A stretch of 64,000 bases of DNA from UBA7803 sp034522075 (GCA_034522075.1 JAXHLO010000030.1:166045-230044); one strand, 5' to 3'. Numbered from the stretch's first letter, positions 54,705 to 63,404 are shown. The notes: generated by a model from the letters alone, not told the origin. A program made the numbers and translations.

Positions 54705-56658
54705 CATGATCAACGAATTCCTCGAGCAACTGCCGCGGCGCCGCAAGCAGGCCATCGCCGTGCTGGTGGATGCCGTGGCGCTGCCGCTGGCGTTGTGGAG
54801 CGCCATTGCGCTGCGGCTGGGCGAAGTCAATCCGGACGTGGCGCAGTTCTGGCCGGCCTTCGTGGTGTCGAGCCTGGTCTGCGTGCCCGTATTCGGCGCC
54901 TTGGGGCTTTACCGCCATGTAGTCCGTCACATGGGTAACCACGCGCTCATGGCTGTCCTCAAGGGCGCGACCATCACCGCCGTCGTGGTGGCCGCGGTGG
55001 CCTATATGGTGCCGCTGAAAGGCTTTCCCCGCTCGGTGCCCATCATCTTCTGGGTGCTGGCGCTGCTCTACGTCAGCGGCTCACGTTTCGTGGTGCGCGG
55101 CTATTTCCAGCGTCTGCAGAGCAAGCTCAATTCCACCGCGTCGGTCATCATCTACGGCGCCGGCAGCAAGGGGGTGGAACTGGCCCGGGTGCTGCAGCAG
55201 CAGGGCGACTATGAGCCCATCGCCTTCATCGACGACGACCGCCGCCTGCAGAAGCGCATCATTAACGGTCTGTTCGTGCATCCGCCCCGGTATTTAGGGC
55301 GGCTGCTGCAGGACACCGACGCCACCCAGGTATTCGTGGCGGTGAACTCGACCGAGGCGCAGAATCGGCGCCGCATCATCGAATTTCTGGAGCCGTTTCA
55401 GGTTCGTGTACGGCTGATTCCGGACGTCGTGGAGCTCATCTCCGGGCGTCAGTCCATTGCCAACATTCGCGACGTGGAGCTCGAAGACCTGCTCGGCCGG
55501 GTGGAGGTGGATCCGTTGCCGCACCTGCTGCAGGGCTCCGTGCGCGGCCGCTGCGCTCGACCTGGCCGACCGGCGCGCGGCGGGTCCATCGGCTCGGCAG
55601 TCGGTGCCGGCAAGATCGTCCGCCAACGGCCGCGGCCTGGCCGGCGACGCCATGACTCAGGTCGCGAGTTCGGGCTGTTTCAGATTCAGCGCGAGCTCAA
55701 GCGCATCTGTGCCGATGAAGGTCTGCAGGCCCCCATCGTGGCTGTGCTCGGTTCGGTGACCAATCGGAATCTGATGTCGCGCACCCTCGAGACCTATCAC
55801 GTGGAGACCCTGTTTCACGCCGCGGCCTACAAGCACGTAGAGCTGGTGGAGCACAACGTGATCCAGGGGATCATGAACAACACCTTCGGCACGCTCTATA
55901 CGGCTCAGGCTGCCATGGCCGCCGGCGTGCGCAATTTCATTCTCATTTCCACCGACAAGGCCGTGCGCACGACCAGCATCATGGGCGCGAGCAAGCGCCT
56001 GGCAGAGATGGTGCTGCAGGCGTTGCAGGAAGAGACGGCGCAGACGCGCTTTTCCATGGTGCGCTTCGGCAACGTGCTGGGCTCGTCGGGGTCCGTGGTG
56101 CCGCTGTTCCTGGAACAGATTCAGCACGGCGGCCCGGTGACGGTGACGCATTCCGACGTAACCCGCTATTTCATGACCATCACCGAGGCTGCCGGTCTGG
56201 TACTGCAGGCGGCGAGCCTGAGCCGCGGCGGCGATCTGTTTCTGCTCGATATGGGCGAGCCGGTGAAGATCCTGGAGCTGGCCCGGCGCATGATTCACCT
56301 GAAAGGCTACACGGTGAAGAACGAGTACAACCCGGACGGTGACATCGCCATCGAGATCACCGGCTTGAAGCCCGGCGAGAAACTCCACGAAGAGCTGCTG
56401 GTGGGTGAGTCGGCTGCGGGCACCGAGCACCGCAAGATTCTGCGCGCCGAGGAATCCTATCTGTCCTGGGTCGAATTGAGCGGTGCGCTGGCCACACTGG
56501 AACAAGCCTGTGCCGCATATGACTACGATGCCATCAAGACCTTCATCGAAGGTCTGGTGGAAGGCGCCGATCTGGCGGCCCAGCTCGGCGGCCTGTACCG
56601 CAGCGCCGAAGTCATCGCCTTGAAACCCGTTACCGAGGAGCACAAGAGTCCACGCTGA
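54697..56658 (+). CDS. Nucleoside-diphosphate-sugar 4,6-dehydratase (WbpM-like), with a damaged central patch
   Basis: A CapD/WbpM-type protein of 653 aa: four N-terminal helices, a first nucleotide-binding domain (SVIIYGAGSKGVELARVLQ), then the catalytic SDR domain (LFHAAAYKHVELVEHN, FILISTDKAVRTTSIMGASK). The SDR should begin with VLVTGAGGSIGSELCRQ after LLQGSVRG, but from about 55545 to 55670 the translation is unlike the family (CARPGRPARGGSIGSAVGAG and on). The flanks are in the same frame, so compensating indels or local misassembly are likely. If real, the loss of the glycine loop would abolish activity. Confidence 0.85.
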   Translation: MNDMINEFLEQLPRRRKQAIAVLVDAVALPLALWSAIALRLGEVNPDVAQFWPAFVVSSLVCVPVFGALGLYRHVVRHMGNHALMAVLKGATITAVVVAAVAYMVPLKGFPRSVPIIFWVLALLYVSGSRFVVRGYFQRLQSKLNSTASVIIYGAGSKGVELARVLQQQGDYEPIAFIDDDRRLQKRIINGLFVHPPRYLGRLLQDTDATQVFVAVNSTEAQNRRRIIEFLEPFQVRVRLIPDVVELISGRQSIANIRDVELEDLLGRVEVDPLPHLLQGSVRGRCARPGRPARGGSIGSAVGAGKIVRQRPRPGRRRHDSGREFGLFQIQRELKRICADEGLQAPIVAVLGSVTNRNLMSRTLETYHVETLFHAAAYKHVELVEHNVIQGIMNNTFGTLYTAQAAMAAGVRNFILISTDKAVRTTSIMGASKRLAEMVLQALQEETAQTRFSMVRFGNVLGSSGSVVPLFLEQIQHGGPVTVTHSDVTRYFMTITEAAGLVLQAASLSRGGDLFLLDMGEPVKILELARRMIHLKGYTVKNEYNPDGDIAIEITGLKPGEKLHEELLVGESAAGTEHRKILRAEESYLSWVELSGALATLEQACAAYDYDAIKTFIEGLVEGADLAAQLGGLYRSAEVIALKPVTEEHKSPR

Positions 56659-56725
56659 TTCCACACGCCCGCAGCCGCAGGCCGTATCTGCGAGAGTGCG
56701 CGTGGGTGCGGCGGGAGCGTTGCTG

Positions 56726-57218
56726 ATGCGATCGATGGTGTTGACCCTGGCGGGCCTGCTCGCGGCGGGCTGTTCCAGCATCGAGCTGGAATCGCAGGAG
56801 CCCGCCGGATTCGATCTGTCCGGGCGCTGGCAACTGGTCGAAGACGTCAGCGAGATGCGCCGCCGGACCGACGCCGGCTGCGTGCCCGCGGCGGCACGCT
56901 GGCCTTCGTCACGCGGGATTTTCCCGTACTTACCGCGCAGCAGATGCACATCGAGCAGGGCCCGGACTCCATGGGTATCAGCTACGGTGTGGGCAACTAC
57001 CGGGATGTGAGCTGGGGCACCCGTCAGCGCGGTCTGTGGGAGGTGCGGCTGGCGTGGACGAGGGCAAGCTGCTGATCATCTCCAAGGCCAGCGACGCCAA
57101 CGCCCGCGAGACCTTCACCCTGCAGGACGGCGGCCAGCGTCTGCGCATCGATATCACGGTCGAATCCGCCGGCGACGATGTGGACGTTACCCGGGTGTTC
57201 CGCCGCGCGGGTCGTTGA
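56726..57218 (+). pseudogene. Small lipoprotein gene, frame broken twice
   Basis: MRSMVLTLAGLLAAGCSSIELE is a clear lipoprotein signal with lipobox LAAGC. The frame leaves the sensible sequence near 56880. It continues in another frame as GTLAFVTRDFPVLTAQQ and SMGISYGVGNYRDVSWGTRQ, then shifts again near 57049 to GKLLIISKASDANARETF and ends VTRVFRRAGR at 57218. Assembled it gives about 160 residues. The last 32 bp overlap the convergent TPR peptidase gene. Family not recognised. Both breaks may be sequence errors. Confidence 0.65.
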
Positions 57219-58701
57219 GCAGTTCCAGACCCGCCTCCGCCAGCTTGCGCCACAGCTCCGTGGGCGACCAGCGCTGCGCACGCTGCAGATGCCCGGCGGC
57301 CCGGCTGTCGCCGATGAGCCGGTACGACTCGCCAAGGTAAAAATTCACCTGCGGCGCCCAGGGCTGGCGCTGGTGGGCAATGCGCAGGTAGTTGAGCGCA
57401 TCGCCAGCGCGTCCGGAATACAGATACGCCAGCCCCAGGGTGAAGATCGCGTCCTGGCGGCGGGGGTCGCGGCGCAGAGCCTGGCGCAGCAGGGGCACCG
57501 CCTCCTGCCAGCGGGCGCGGCATTCCGCGGATACCTCCAGGGAGCAGCCCATGGCGAGTGCTCCCGCCAGGCGTACGCTGGCCGACACATCATCGGGTGC
57601 CAGGTAAATCGCATGGCGGGCGGCAGCCAGGCTGGCCTGGCGTTCGCCGCGGCCTTCTTCTGCCAGTGACAGGGCCGTCCACAGCGCCGCATCGTCGGGG
57701 TCGGCATCGATACTGGCGCGGAGCTTGCGGGCGGCTTCATCCGGATTGTGCGGCAGGATGGCGAGACTCAGGCGAGCCACCTTCTCCGACTCTTCCAGGC
57801 AGCGATAGGTCATCTTCATGGACTGCGGCGGCGGGGCGGAATGGCGCACTTCGGGTGCCCGTTCCAGGTATCGCATGAGGCGCCGTTCCAGGGCGGGGGC
57901 TGATACCTGCAGAGCCTCGGGCAGGCCGGCGTGGCCGCCGCGCAGCAGCTCCGTCAGCGCGCCGCGGTAGTCGTCGCGCTCGGCGGCGTGTCCGAGCATG
58001 AGCCGATGCACCAGCAGCCGTGACCAGGCATAGAAACTGCGCCGCCGCCTGGGGTGCCACTCCCAGAGATCCTCGGCGGCCAGCACGTCGCCGAGCGATA
58101 AGCGCGCATCACGTATGGCGCGTTCCATGGCCCGCTGCGGCAGGCTGCCCACCGCCATGCGGCCGTCCTCCACATACGCGGAGGAGAGCAATCCCGCCAG
58201 ACCCTCGTCGAACCAGGGCGGAATGTTGAGTTCTCTGCGGGTACGCAGCAGATAGTGCACGTATTCGTGCAGCAGCGATTCGTGCTCGCGGTGGGCGTGC
58301 GGGTCCGGGCCCACCACCATGAGACTCCCGCTGAACGACGGCTGCATGTAGCCCACCACGTCGCGGCCGCCGATGGCCCGGTGAAAGTCGCGGCGGCCCG
58401 CGAACACCACCACCGTCAGCGGCGCTTCGTCGGCATTGGCGCTGCCGGGCAGATAACTCTGGGCTACAGGGCGGAAGCGCTGCAGCAGGACGGCCATGTT
58501 CTCGGCCGCCGGGCGCGGGTGGTCGCTGATCAGGCGCAGCTCACCGGCATCGACCTCGCACCAGTCGCGTTCGAAGGCATCGGCCCGGGCCGTCCCCGGC
58601 AGCGCCCCGGCGAGCAGCCCCAGAGCCAGCAGCGCCGGAGCCGGAAGCCGCGCTCGACCGGACCTGATGGCCCTCGGTAAACTGCTCTGACGACGCGGCA
58701 T
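57187..58701 (-). CDS. Exported zincin-like TPR protein (DUF1570-type)
   Basis: 504 residues. A signal peptide (about 17-40, ending GTARA) precedes a peptidase domain with HEYVH at residues 145-149 and a downstream Glu in PPWFDEGLAGLLS at 166, the gluzincin arrangement. From about residue 300 there are TPR-like helical repeats (AARKLRASIDADPDDAALWTALSLAEEGRGE, AIFTLGLAYLYSGRAGDAL). Likely periplasmic or outer-membrane associated. Substrate unknown. It is divergent from the next exported gene with 15 bp between starts. Confidence 0.8.
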   Translation of the reverse strand: MPRRQSSLPRAIRSGRARLPAPALLALGLLAGALPGTARADAFERDWCEVDAGELRLISDHPRPAAENMAVLLQRFRPVAQSYLPGSANADEAPLTVVVFAGRRDFHRAIGGRDVVGYMQPSFSGSLMVVGPDPHAHREHESLLHEYVHYLLRTRRELNIPPWFDEGLAGLLSSAYVEDGRMAVGSLPQRAMERAIRDARLSLGDVLAAEDLWEWHPRRRRSFYAWSRLLVHRLMLGHAAERDDYRGALTELLRGGHAGLPEALQVSAPALERRLMRYLERAPEVRHSAPPPQSMKMTYRCLEESEKVARLSLAILPHNPDEAARKLRASIDADPDDAALWTALSLAEEGRGERQASLAAARHAIYLAPDDVSASVRLAGALAMGCSLEVSAECRARWQEAVPLLRQALRRDPRRQDAIFTLGLAYLYSGRAGDALNYLRIAHQRQPWAPQVNFYLGESYRLIGDSRAAGHLQRAQRWSPTELWRKLAEAGLELLNDPRGGTPG

Positions 58702-58716
58702 GGCGGAGGTGCTGTG

Positions 58717-59286
58717 ATGGACCCGGGCGGGATTCGTGGCGGACATGGCGGCCGGCTGCAATCTGCCGCGTTGCTGCTGGTCCTGGTGCCGGCCCTGCTC
58801 CCGGTCACGTCGGCCCATGGCGGGGAGCCGCCGGCCGTCGAGGCAGCAGCGGACTTTCTGCCGCTGGACTGCGTCGCGGAGCAGACGGGCGGGTTCCATG
58901 ATTATCCTGACGACGACGAGTCTTACCAACCGGCGCTGTTCAACGCGGCGCCGTTCCGCCTCGAGGAAAACGTGGTGTTCATGCTCAATCTTCCCGAGAC
59001 TCCCGGCATCGATCTTTATGTCTCCCTCACCGCTGGTGAAGACCCGGTCACCACGGAACTCGAGTGTCGGCGGGTGCGCGGCGTAGACGGCAGCCCGGGG
59101 TTCAGCTGCGTGAACATTCCGCCTTCGGAGATGTTGCTGATCAACGCCGACACCCTGCGTTTCACCCGCACGGCGGTGGGCGGCTGGACGTTCGCCGGGG
59201 CCACCGAGGTCCACAACGGCGATTCCATCTTCGTGGAATACGGCACCTGCGCGCCGCCGGGCCCGCAGCCGGGGGCCGGCGGCTAG
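58717..59286 (+). CDS. Exported protein of unknown function
   Basis: 189 residues from ATG 58717. A hydrophobic N-terminal region (about 16-34, ending TSAHG) looks like a signal peptide. The mature part has four cysteines (LDCVAE, LECRR, FSCVN, YGTCAPP) and predicted beta structure, such as NVVFMLNLPETPGIDLYVSL and RFTRTAVGGWTFAGAT. It probably forms a small disulfide-bonded domain. It is divergent from the zincin-TPR gene. No family recognised. Confidence 0.72.
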   Translation: MDPGGIRGGHGGRLQSAALLLVLVPALLPVTSAHGGEPPAVEAAADFLPLDCVAEQTGGFHDYPDDDESYQPALFNAAPFRLEENVVFMLNLPETPGIDLYVSLTAGEDPVTTELECRRVRGVDGSPGFSCVNIPPSEMLLINADTLRFTRTAVGGWTFAGATEVHNGDSIFVEYGTCAPPGPQPGAGG

Positions 59287-59291
59287 GGCGC

Positions 59292-59546
59292 TCAGTGCGG
59301 CGCGGCTTCCAGGGCGGGCGCTGCCTCCACCGACTCGATCTCGTCGAGCATGGCCTGCAACTCTTCGTCGAGCGGCTCGGCGTCGGGGCTGGCGGGTTTC
59401 TCGGCGGTGACGTCTATGCGCTCGAGATGACCGAGGCGTTCCTTCACCTCCAGGCTGTGGGTGCGCACTACGTTGGCGTCGTCGGCCATCGCGCTGCCAG
59501 CCGCCAACAGGCAAAGACCGGCAAAGGCCAGGGCTAGCTTCTTCAT
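59292..59546 (-). CDS. Small exported acidic protein
   Basis: An 84-residue protein with a standard signal peptide (MKKLALAFAGLCLLAAGSAMADD). The mature part is about 60 residues, acidic, with GHLERIDVTAEKP and DEELQAMLDEIESVEAAP, predicted mostly helical. Its ATG overlaps the stop of the upstream transglutaminase-like gene (ATGA), so it is coupled to it. Possibly a substrate, inhibitor or partner of that protein, by position only. Confidence 0.72.
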   Translation of the reverse strand: MKKLALAFAGLCLLAAGSAMADDANVVRTHSLEVKERLGHLERIDVTAEKPASPDAEPLDEELQAMLDEIESVEAAPALEAAPH

Positions 59547-60250
59547 GTGGATTCCTCCCGCTGCAATATTTCCGACCACGTCTCGGCATCGAGCTCGTGA
59601 TCCCAGATGGACGTTTCGTTCAAGGCATAGACGAACCGGTAGCCGAACGGCCGACTTCGATGAATGCGGTCATCGGAATCCAGCAGCCAGGCGGTTCCGT
59701 CGGGCTGGCGGACGGCCAGCACGGCGTGGTGCTCACGGGTGGCCCGGTCATAGGCGACCACCACGCGCAGGTCTTCCACGGGGACGTCCAGCGCCCGCAG
59801 AAGCTGATACTTGCTGGTGGCGTAGTCGGCGCAGTCGCCGCCGCGGCGCATGAACTCCACCAGGGTCGACCAGCGGTTGGGCAGGCGGACGCGCTGCCCG
59901 GCCAGGAGGCTTTCAACCTCGCGGGAACGGTCGCGGCGATAGCGGCGTTTGTTCAGATAGCGGTTCACCAGGTACAACTGGCGTTCACGCGAGAGCTCCC
60001 GGGCGCGCTCCACGAGGGCATACAGGCCGCGCAACGGTCGCTCACAGGCCGCGAGCTGTTCCAGGCAGGCATCGAGCAGCGGTTGCTGCCGGCTTGCCCG
60101 GTCCATGGTGTCCGCCCAGTCGACCATCAGGCGGGCGGGACCGAGATACACGCCCTCCTCGAAACGGTAATCCGCCTCGGCTGCAACGGGCGCCAGCAGC
60201 GACAGGGTGAGGATCAGAGCTGGCGCCCCGACTACGGTGCCTCTTCCCAT
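59543..60250 (-). CDS. Transglutaminase-like cysteine proteinase (BTLCP/DUF920)
   Basis: 235 residues with a signal peptide (about 1-26, VAAEADY). The catalytic set is visible: Cys in RRGGDCADYATSKYQLL, His in REHHAVLAVRQP, and Asp in WLLDSDDRIHRS. This matches the bacterial transglutaminase-like cysteine proteinase family that includes LapG, which cleaves adhesins in the periplasm. No LapD or large adhesin is in the window. ATG 60250 is preferred over TTG 60283. It overlaps the small gene downstream by 4 bp. Confidence 0.88.
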   Translation of the reverse strand: MGRGTVVGAPALILTLSLLAPVAAEADYRFEEGVYLGPARLMVDWADTMDRASRQQPLLDACLEQLAACERPLRGLYALVERARELSRERQLYLVNRYLNKRRYRRDRSREVESLLAGQRVRLPNRWSTLVEFMRRGGDCADYATSKYQLLRALDVPVEDLRVVVAYDRATREHHAVLAVRQPDGTAWLLDSDDRIHRSRPFGYRFVYALNETSIWDHELDAETWSEILQREEST

Positions 60251-60412
60251 GGCTGAATCGTCGCGCAGTTTTCGGCGGTGCAAATCGTTAAAATTTCATG
60301 CGTCGCGCCGCGAACCCGGTCCATGGCGATTGTCGGACAAAGCGACTGAGGGCTCGACAGGTCGAGTTGAGGCGGCCCGGCGCCAGGAGTACGCTTTCCA
60401 GCGGAGAGAGTG

Positions 60413-61598
60413 ATGGCTTACGCGTCGACCCTGCTGACCACCTTGCTGAACCGCATGGGCCGGGCGGCAGGGTTGCTTTGTGTGGTGCTCGCCGGCGCGG
60501 CCTGCACGCTGCAGACGCCGTTGCAGGCGCGGGGCCATCTCGACTACGACCCGGCGCTGGTCACTGGCGAACGGCTCCCAGGCGCCGGTCGCGCCGGCCA
60601 CGCTGATCTGGTCTACGAACCCTCCGACGCCATGCGGGAGTTCGTCGGGACGGTCACCGCCGACGCGCGGCACAGCAGCGCCCGATTCCGCCGCCTCATG
60701 GCCGGGCTGCATGGTGCCGGCTATTTCGACGCGGTGTATTCCGCCAACAGCACGCTCACCGCGGCGGAAACCTTCGATGCCAAGGGCGGCAACTGCCTGT
60801 CGTACACGAACATGTTCGTCGCCCTGGCCCGGGAGGCGGAACCGCTGCGCCATCAGGGCGGTGGACGTGCCGGCCTCCTGGGATGCCGACTCCGGCTTCC
60901 TGATCCGCTACACCCACATCAACGTGGTGGTGCAGGGCGTGCGGCTCGACAAGCAGCCGAGCCAGTCGGTGATCGTCGATTTCAATGCCGTGCACCCGGA
61001 AGGGGATTTCTCCCAGCGCATCGTCTCGGACGAATACGCCGAATCCCTGTATTACGCCAATAAGTCGGTCAATCTGCTGCGCGCCGACCGGCTGCGGCAG
61101 GGCTTCGCGTATCTGCGCCGGGCGCTCGAGATCGCCCCGGAGAATGCCGATCTGTGGGTCAACCTGGGCGCCTTCTACGCCACGTTGGAAGACTACGAAT
61201 CGTCCATCGAGGCCTATCAGGTGGCACGCCAGATCGATCCGCGCAACAAATCCGCCGTCGCCGGCATGGCACGCAGCTACGCCATGCTGGTACGCCCAGA
61301 TGGCTGCTGTTTATGACCGCAAGGTGCGCAACTACCGCAAGCGCAACCCCTATTACCACTACGCGCTGGCCCAGAACGCCTTCGAAAACGCCAGATTCGA
61401 GGAGTCGCTGACGGCCATCGACCGGGCCATCGACCTGAAACGCCGCATTTCCCCGGCACTTCGACCGTCAAGCTGGTCCAGGTAGTCGCTGGCGTCGAGG
61501 CGGCTGAAGAGAGCTTCCGCCGTGCCCAGCGCTACGGGCTCGATCAGCGGGTCAAGCTGGACGTGCTCAACTCCGTGGCCTCGGTGACCGCGAGCTGA
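60413..61598 (+). CDS. Transglutaminase-fold TPR lipoprotein-like gene, three frame breaks
   Basis: The start has GGAGAGAG just upstream and an export signal with CVVLAGAACTLQ. The transglutaminase-like Cys is in FDAKGGNCLSYTNMFVALAR (Cys128), with later THINVVVQGV and SVIVDFNAVHPEG giving candidate His and Asp. TPR repeats follow (AFAYLRRALEIAPENADLWVNLGAFY-type, then YYHYALAQNAFENARFEESL). The frame shifts near 60853, 61298 and 61450; the final segment ends LNSVASVTAS at 61598. Family and fold are clear; whether it is functional depends on the indels. The 66 bp that follow, to the tRNA, are empty. Confidence 0.75.
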
Positions 61599-61664
61599 GC
61601 GACTTGCAATCGCCGGGATTTCGGCTTGAATTTGGTTGGGCGGCGGTTAAACTACGCGGCCTAT

Positions 61665-61740
61665 TCCGCCTTAGCTCAGTTGGTAGAGCAGCTGACTGTT
61701 AATCAGCGGGTCGCTGGTTCGAGCCCAGCAGGCGGAGCCA
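61665..61740 (+). tRNA. tRNA-Asn (GTT)
   Basis: A complete 76-base cloverleaf with encoded CCA. Acceptor arms are TCCGCCT (61665-61671) and AGGCGGA (61730-61736), with discriminator G. The D-loop has AGCTCAGTTGGTAGAGC. The anticodon loop CTGTTAATC gives anticodon GTT. The T arm is CGCTGGTTCGAGCCCAGC (first base shared with the variable region). A partial second copy of the 3' half is at 63052. Confidence 0.97.
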
Positions 61741-61799
61741 ATTTCCTCGAATAATCATTTCGTTGCCGAAGACGCCGACAAGACGGCTAACGAAACCTT

Positions 61800-62362
61800 T
61801 CACGGCCGATAGGATCGTCGGCAGACTTCATCGATTTCTTCGCGCGAGATGTGCTCGCGCTCGGCCCATTGGTAGAGGGCGCTCCAATCGATGCGGCCGA
61901 GTGGGTCGAGGGTCTGCACAAGTAGTCGCGCCTGGTCCCGCAGGGGACGTTGTCGGTTCCAGTGGAAGTACGCTGCCAACCGATCCATTAGCGATTGGGT
62001 GGGCGTAATGATGCGTACCTGGCCGTACTCGGTCTCCAGCACTGGGATGTCAACGTTTCCGGGGACCGTATCGCCGAACGCGAGCGGTCCCGGTGGGAAC
62101 TCCACCAGCCATCCTGAAGGCTCATGGGTGAAGTGGCGGCCGTCGGTCGACGCCTTGAAGCCGAGGGCTCCAGGACAGCGGTCAGGGCTTTGGCGCGCGC
62201 CGAAGTCACGAAGTCGAGGTCTTTGGTCAGATAACGGTTGTCGGTATAGATCGCGATGGCGGCGCCGCCCGAGAGGGGTGCCATGATGCCTGCGCGCTCG
62301 AGGGCCTCCGAGACCGCGACCGCCACCTCGAGTAGCGTGCTGTCCGCGCTGAGTGGCTTCAT
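61800..62362 (-). CDS. AbiEii-like nucleotidyltransferase, one frame break
   Basis: MKPLSADSTLLEVAVAVSEAL begins a nucleotidyltransferase-fold protein. PLSGGAAIAIYTDNRYLTKD followed by LDFVTSA gives the GG and the DxD of the active site (DLDF). The frame breaks at about 62171, where one C seems to be missing from a C run; restored, it reads LEPLGFKASTDGRHF and continues to HWNRQRPLRDQARLLVQ and ends CRRSYRP. About 187 aa. Domains of this kind (AbiEii, DUF6036) act as toxins in abortive-infection type IV pairs. The partner HTH gene lies directly upstream. Confidence 0.75.
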
Positions 62363-62738
62363 CGGGCTTAACGCGATTACGTACGTATTCGACGCGCTTC
62401 CCTGTTCGCCGTGGGCGCCTCCGCTCCCGGAAGTACCGGTCAAGCACCTCCTCCGACAGTGAGTCGAGCTCCGCCCGGAGAAAAAGGCGGAGGTTTTTCG
62501 CGGTTTGGCTTCGGGGGTTCCAGGTGAAAAGTCGCGTGCGGCCGATGTCACGGCCGACAATCAGGCCGCCGGTTTCGAAGCGGCGGAGCTGGCGCTGGAC
62601 CATGGACGCGGGAATCCCGAATGTCTTCGCAATCTGATGGCCGTGCGCCTCCCCGTAGTTCTCGAGGTAGAGTAATACCTGGCCGGCGGTCTTGCCCCCG
62701 AACACGGCATCTACGCTGGGGCTAATGTCGCTGTTCAC
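62363..62738 (-). CDS. Winged-helix regulator paired with the nucleotidyltransferase
   Basis: The GTG at 62738 has GGAG about 8 bp upstream. AGQVLLYLENYGEAHGHQIAKT and GIPASMVQRQLRRFETGGLI form a winged helix-turn-helix, followed by NPRSQTAKNLRLFLRAELDSL. After about residue 105 the open frame continues into an out-of-frame translation of the next gene. The true end is therefore uncertain and is set here by the start of that gene. It may act as the antitoxin/repressor of the pair. Confidence 0.7.
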
Positions 62739-62780
62739 CGGTCGCTCCAGGTTGTGGTCCCGAGTAGTATATCAGATCGG

Positions 62781-62811
62781 TTCTATATGACACCTGATAG
62801 ATTCCATATGA
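62781..62811. promoter_or_regulatory. Direct repeats upstream of the winged-helix gene
   Basis: TTCTATATGA (62781-62790) and TTCCATATGA (62802-62811) are spaced 21 bp apart, two helix turns. They lie about 43 bp before the GTG start. On the minus strand TATACT (62765-62770) is a good -10 box between them and the gene. The arrangement fits an operator for an autoregulating HTH protein. Confidence 0.45.
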
Positions 62812-63051
62812 ATCTTCCTTTGGGTAAGTAGCTGGGTCGAGATTCCGGAACAAAGCACTTCGTTGGATCATGCAGGCCTCCCCGTTGTCGCCGCCGATCT
62901 CGAGAGACTGAGGTGCGCTTCCCTCCGTCAGAGAATCCCGTCGTACCGGAAACATCCGCGGTAGAAGGTGAGGAAACCTTCTCATGGCGGCTGGCTCTCG
63001 ACCTCAGAAAGCCGCTAAGTTTCAACACGTTACCTGGTTTGGCCCCTAAGC
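62812..63051. other. Stretch without a supported gene
   Basis: Short frames exist on both strands, but none has a recognisable domain, ribosome site or neighbour coupling. It lies within the proposed island between tRNA-Asn and its partial copy. I see nothing else in it. Confidence 0.5.
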
Positions 63052-63114
63052 CTGTTAATCAGCGGGTTCATTCAGGAAGCCGCGGGCGCTGGTTCGAGCC
63101 CAGCGGGCGGAGCC
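63052..63114 (+). repeat. Partial, interrupted copy of the tRNA-Asn 3' half (candidate att site)
   Basis: CTGTTAATCAGCGGGT (63052-63067) is identical to 61696-61711 of the tRNA. After 19 extra bases, 63087-63114 repeats CGCTGGTTCGAGCCCAGC and GGCGGAGCC with one mismatch. The 5' half of a tRNA is absent. Direct repeats of tRNA 3' ends are the classic marks left by site-specific integration, but no integrase is found here. Confidence 0.8.
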
Positions 63115-63238
63115 GAATTTTCTGCGCTTGCCGGCAAGCCTCACCTCACGTTTGTATCAGAACTGGGACACCGGATAACAAACCGTGACACCGTAAACGC
63201 GTGGCTCATTCGCCCTTAGTCTGCGGGCCGAGAGAGCA

Positions 63239-63334
63239 ATGGGGAATGGGCAGCGGGTATTGGTTAGCGGGGGATCCGGCTTCACTGCCATGTACACGAT
63301 CATCCAGCTACTCAAGGCTGGACACACGGTCGAG
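63239..63334 (+). pseudogene. N-terminal fragment of an NAD-dependent epimerase/SDR
   Basis: GNGQRVLVSGGSGFTAMYTI and IQLLKAGHTV resemble the start of an extended SDR (VLVTGGSGFI.. and LL..GHxV). After about 32 residues the similarity ends and no later motif (YxxxK) is found in any frame before the convergent MFS gene. It is a remnant. The stretch 63115-63238 before it has no gene. Confidence 0.55.
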
Positions 63335-63404
63335 GCAGAACGAAGGTGCGCTCGTGGTTTCGGCTCTGCTCAGAAAAATATTTCTGGTTACGACCAAGGT
63401 GGGC

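Noticed and set aside
61800..62738. One 312-codon gene covering the HTH and nucleotidyltransferase
   Set aside because: The middle part is an out-of-frame translation. The N-terminal HTH and the C-terminal end belong to two genes joined by a missing base near 62171.
62722..62985. An 87-codon minus-strand frame upstream of the HTH gene
   Set aside because: No domain or ribosome site, and it overlaps the likely promoter and repeats.
63052..63114. Second tRNA-Asn gene
   Set aside because: Only the 3' half matches, and 19 bases interrupt it. No acceptor 5' strand or D arm is found upstream.
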